A stretch of DNA of 64,000 nucleotides from contig JAFRNC010000001.1 of NCBI GenBank assembly GCA_017430365.1, positions 124,001-188,000 of the forward strand, written 5' to 3'. Every line of letters begins with the position of its first letter. Position 1 is the stretch's first letter. The notes beneath the pieces are model-generated. The model made no database searches. It was not told the DNA's origin and worked only from the letters and a program-made list of their open reading frames with translations. Positions 61,286 through 64,000 of this stretch are shown piece after piece. The DNA is from Bacteroidales bacterium. GTDB lineage: Bacteria > Bacteroidota > Bacteroidia > Bacteroidales > UBA932. A program made the translations under genes and the position numbers.

Positions 61286-62476
61286 TTATCTGATTTTCAA
61301 TGTTACGATGGTAATGACTGCCAGAATGATCGATACGATCCAGAACCGCACGACGATCTTGTTCTCAGGATGGATCTGACGCGGTTTCTGGATGATCGCG
61401 TCGGGATTCTCCTTCTGGTAGTGGTGGTGGAGGGGCGACATTCGGAATACCCGCACTCCCGTACCGGTCTTTTTCTTTGTGTATTTGAAATAATATCTCT
61501 GGATAATCACGGAGAGACTCTCGGCGAGGAACACGCCGCACAGGATGGGGAGCAGGAGCTCCTTCCGGATGATGATGGCCAGCACACCGATGATGCCGCC
61601 CAGCGCGAGGGAACCGGTGTCGCCCATGAATACCTGCGCCGGGAATGAGTTGTACCACAGGAATCCGAGGAGTGCGCCGACGAAGCAGCATACATATACC
61701 GTCACTTCGCCGATGTTCGGAAGGTACATTATATTGAGGTATTCTGCGAAACCAGAGTGGCCGGAGACGTAAGCGAGTACGCCGAGGGTGGCGCCGACTA
61801 TCGCAGAAACGCCAGCCGCAAGGCCGTCCATGCCGTCTGTCAGGTTGGTGCCGTTGGAGCAAGCCGTGATGATGAAGATGATTACCACCACGTAGAGACC
61901 TCCCTGCAGCGCCCTTACGAATTTGCCGGAGAAGGGGATGAGCCACTTGTAGTCGAATTCGTTGCCCTTGAAGAAGGGAATGGTGGTGCGGCTGTAACTT
62001 ACTCCCTGTTCGGATGTGAAGTAGAGGGTGAGGCCGACTATCAGGCCGAGAAGCACCTGCCCGACTATCTTGTAGCGTCCGTTGAGGCCCTCCTTATTAT
62101 GCTTGAACACCTTAATGTAGTCATCGATGAAACCCAGCGCGCCGAGCCATACGGTAGTCAGGATGAGCAGCTGGATGTTGGTGTTGGCGAGGTTTCCGAA
62201 GAGGAGTATCGGAAAGAGGATCGAGATCAGGATGATGATTCCACCCATCGTGGGGGTGCCTTTCTTCTGCAACTGGCCCTCGAGGCCCAGGTCGCGTATG
62301 GTCTCGCCGATCTGTTTCTTCTGCAGCTTCGCAATGATTTTCTTGCCCACCCAGAGTGATGTGAGAATGGCTATGACGCTGCAGATGATGGCACGGAATG
62401 AGATATAGTGCATCAGTCCGACGCCCGGGAAATCGATTCCGGCCTGTTTCAGATATTCAAACAGATGATATAGCAT
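61286..62476 (-). CDS. mraY: Phospho-N-acetylmuramoyl-pentapeptide transferase
   Basis: The 396-residue membrane enzyme makes lipid I. About ten helices are visible, with the catalytic Asp-rich motifs GFIDDYIKV and [13 protein letters not shown], and the late HHHYQK motif ([12 protein letters not shown]). Position 9 nt after murE and 2 nt before murD is the usual dcw order. Confidence 0.98.
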   Translation of the reverse strand: MLYHLFEYLKQAGIDFPGVGLMHYISFRAIICSVIAILTSLWVGKKIIAKLQKKQIGETIRDLGLEGQLQKKGTPTMGGIIILISILFPILLFGNLANTNIQLLILTTVWLGALGFIDDYIKVFKHNKEGLNGRYKIVGQVLLGLIVGLTLYFTSEQGVSYSRTTIPFFKGNEFDYKWLIPFSGKFVRALQGGLYVVVIIFIITACSNGTNLTDGMDGLAAGVSAIVGATLGVLAYVSGHSGFAEYLNIMYLPNIGEVTVYVCCFVGALLGFLWYNSFPAQVFMGDTGSLALGGIIGVLAIIIRKELLLPILCGVFLAESLSVIIQRYYFKYTKKKTGTGVRVFRMSPLHHHYQKENPDAIIQKPRQIHPENKIVVRFWIVSIILAVITIVTLKIR

Positions 62477-62485
62477 GTCCCTTCG

Positions 62486-63952
62486 TTATTTCATTTCTTC
62501 AAACGTTTCGGCGATCACTTCCTTGTCGTCGAAGTGGATCTTGGTGTCGCCGATTATCTGGTAGTCTTCGTGCCCCTTGCCGGCGACCAGTATAACCGCA
62601 CCCTTGGGGGCGGTCATTATCGCAGTGCGGATCGCTTCGCGGCGGTCGGTGATGAAAAGGCTCTTCGCCCGGGCCGCGGCATCCATGCCTTCGCGTATAT
62701 CCTTGATTATGGCTTCCGGCTCCTCGTGACGCGGGTTGTCGGAAGTGACCACCACGCGGTCAGCATACTTGGCCGCAATGACTCCCATTTCTGGGCGCTT
62801 GGTCTTGTCGCGGTTGCCACCGCAGCCGAAAACGCATACCAGCGCACGGTCGCGTGCCGTCTCGCGGAGCGTCTTGAGCGCGTTCTCGAGGGCGTCCGGG
62901 GTGTGGGAGTAGTCAACTACGGCAGTTATGTCATCTCCGCCCCTGACGAAGTCGAGCCTTCCCGGAACGGGGCCGAGTGCGCTCATCTTGACCAGCACCT
63001 CTTCGGGCTTTGCGCCGAGCAGGACGGCGGTCGAGTAGACGGCCAGGAGGTTGTAGGCGTTGTGCGCCCCTATGAAGCGGGTCCATACCTGCGTCCCGTC
63101 GATGCTCACGAGCATTCCCTCAAGGCTCTCCTCGATTATCCTGCAGCGGAAGTCGGCCATGCGTTTGCAAGCGTAGGTCCTTATCTGCGCTTTGGTGTTC
63201 TGTACCATGATTTCGCCGTTCCTGTCGTCGATGTTGGTGAGGGCGAATGCGGTGGCGGGAAGCTGGTCGAAAAAGCGCTTCTTGCAGTCGCGGTAGGCGA
63301 GGAAGGTCTTGTGGTAGTCCAGATGGTCGTGTGTAAGATTCGAGAATATGGCGACCTTGAATTCCAGTCCTGCGATACGTTCCTGGTCGACGGAGTGGGA
63401 GCTGACCTCCATGAAACAATAGTTGCATCCCTTTTCGGCCATCCTGGCGAGCAGGGAGTTCAGTTCGATGGGGTCGGGGGTGGTGTGGGAGGTCTCGAGC
63501 CGCTCGCTCTCTATGTAGTTGGCGATGGTCGAGATCAGGCCGCAGCTCCAACCCATTCCCGTGAACAGCTTGTAGAGGAGGGTCACCGTGGTCGTCTTGC
63601 CGTTGGTGCCGGTTATGCCGACCAGGTTGAGTTTCCCCGAAGGATGTCCGTACCAGTTGTCGGCAGCCAGGGCGAGCGCCCTGCGGCTGTCCGCAACCTT
63701 GACGAGGGTGACGCCGTCCCCAGGCTCAAGACCGGGCGTGTCGTTCTGGTAGATGACTGCACGTGCACCGGCAGCCAGGGCCTTGCCTATGTAGGCGTGC
63801 CCGTCGGCCTCAGTGCCGCTTACCGCTATGAAAAGCGAACCGGGACGGCACTTGCGCGAATCGAAGGTGATCTCTTCGATCTCGCAGGCCAAGTCGCCGC
63901 TTACGGCCTGGATTTCTATTCCTTTTATGATACTATTGAGCAGCATTGCCAT
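62486..63952 (-). CDS. murE: UDP-MurNAc-tripeptide synthetase, DAP type
   Basis: 488 residues. ITGTNGKTTTVTLLY (~115-129) is the ATP loop; STTPDP-type HTTPDPIELN and HDHLDYHKT follow. The residue-3 specificity motif reads SDNPRHEEP, the DNPR form of enzymes adding meso-diaminopimelate, so the wall is DAP type. Two start codons are possible, 63952 and 63946; family members often begin MLLN, matching the second. Both overlap the end of the upstream gene. Confidence 0.96.
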   Translation of the reverse strand: MAMLLNSIIKGIEIQAVSGDLACEIEEITFDSRKCRPGSLFIAVSGTEADGHAYIGKALAAGARAVIYQNDTPGLEPGDGVTLVKVADSRRALALAADNWYGHPSGKLNLVGITGTNGKTTTVTLLYKLFTGMGWSCGLISTIANYIESERLETSHTTPDPIELNSLLARMAEKGCNYCFMEVSSHSVDQERIAGLEFKVAIFSNLTHDHLDYHKTFLAYRDCKKRFFDQLPATAFALTNIDDRNGEIMVQNTKAQIRTYACKRMADFRCRIIEESLEGMLVSIDGTQVWTRFIGAHNAYNLLAVYSTAVLLGAKPEEVLVKMSALGPVPGRLDFVRGGDDITAVVDYSHTPDALENALKTLRETARDRALVCVFGCGGNRDKTKRPEMGVIAAKYADRVVVTSDNPRHEEPEAIIKDIREGMDAAARAKSLFITDRREAIRTAIMTAPKGAVILVAGKGHEDYQIIGDTKIHFDDKEVIAETFEEMK

Positions 63953-64000
63953 ATTTTTCCTTGAGAGTGAGTGAAATCTTCTTGTTCCTGCATGAGTCGC
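63933..64000 (-). CDS. ftsI: Partial: C-terminus of the gene upstream of murE (probably ftsI)
   Basis: A minus-strand frame enters at the window edge and runs 22 codons (ending KEKYGNAAQ) to a TAG at 63933-63935, overlapping the murE start by 20 nt. Only position in the dcw cluster, not sequence, supports the penicillin-binding protein call. Confidence 0.5.
   Translation of the reverse strand, partial: DSCRNKKISLTLKEKYGNAAQ

Overview
The window is a GC-rich chromosomal segment of a member of the Bacteroidota, most likely order Bacteroidales. The evidence is many upstream elements of the form TAnnTTTG (the Bacteroidetes -7 box), an ExbB / small membrane protein / ExbD / ExbD cluster, an ACT-less phosphoglycerate dehydrogenase beside SerC and a DUF1015 protein, an OMP/plug-domain gene pair, and a dcw cluster whose MurE carries the DNPR motif of meso-DAP ligases. 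The genus cannot be read from the sequence.

Layout. 1-1576: the end of a long coiled-coil protein of 54-residue repeats with a FISUMP-like C-terminus, then a terminator and tandem palindromic repeats (1626-1892). 1893-5255: a minus-strand serine operon (serC, serA, DUF1015). 5262-16778: housekeeping genes (YigZ family, PRiA4-ORF3-like protein, miaA, a DUF6515-like secreted protein, an FKBP lipoprotein, recQ, glutamine synthetase, an MsbA-like ABC exporter, an acyl-CoA/ACP ligase). 16780-22947: dCMP deaminase, a CtpA protease, queA, dprA, tatD and ansA. 23055-25411: an ExbB/ExbD energy-transduction cluster. 25472-33366: alkaline phosphatase, a GHL10 hydrolase, asnS, udk, a TonB-like protein, a BASS transporter and a Tat-exported ferredoxin-type aldo/keto reductase.

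33417-34014 is an intergenic repeat island ending at a tRNA-Ala(CGC) gene. 34063-41071 holds a divergent deacetylase-like lipoprotein, a BlaI / M56-TonB / TPR signalling operon, a membrane LytTR regulator divergent from a small membrane protein, a TlpA-like lipoprotein and an S41 lipoprotein. 41207-42988 is a RAYT (REP-associated tyrosine transposase) with a DUF1648 neighbour, bracketed by two inverted 115-bp cassettes. Each cassette holds two 44-nt palindromes set 71 nt apart. 43039-49515 holds a phosphoesterase, a DUF3784 protein, an MG2/plug protein and a 990-residue outer-membrane barrel. 49642-64000 is truB, rpiB, another palindromic spacer, and gltX fused in layout to the dcw cluster (ftsZ, ftsA, ftsQ, murC, murG, ftsW, murD, mraY, murE, end of ftsI), all on the minus strand.

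The two most interesting signals are these. First, the RAYT plus symmetric REP cassettes looks like a Bacteroidota REPtron; its palindrome arm supplies the last codons of the neighbouring gene. Second, a palindrome of form TACTAA-N5-TTAG sits at the same distance upstream of the -7 box of both the blaI-like gene and the distant outer-membrane barrel gene. This suggests a BlaI/M56-TonB regulon that controls an outer-membrane protein. Several genes also show TAnnTTTG 4-5 nt before the start codon, which implies leaderless mRNAs.
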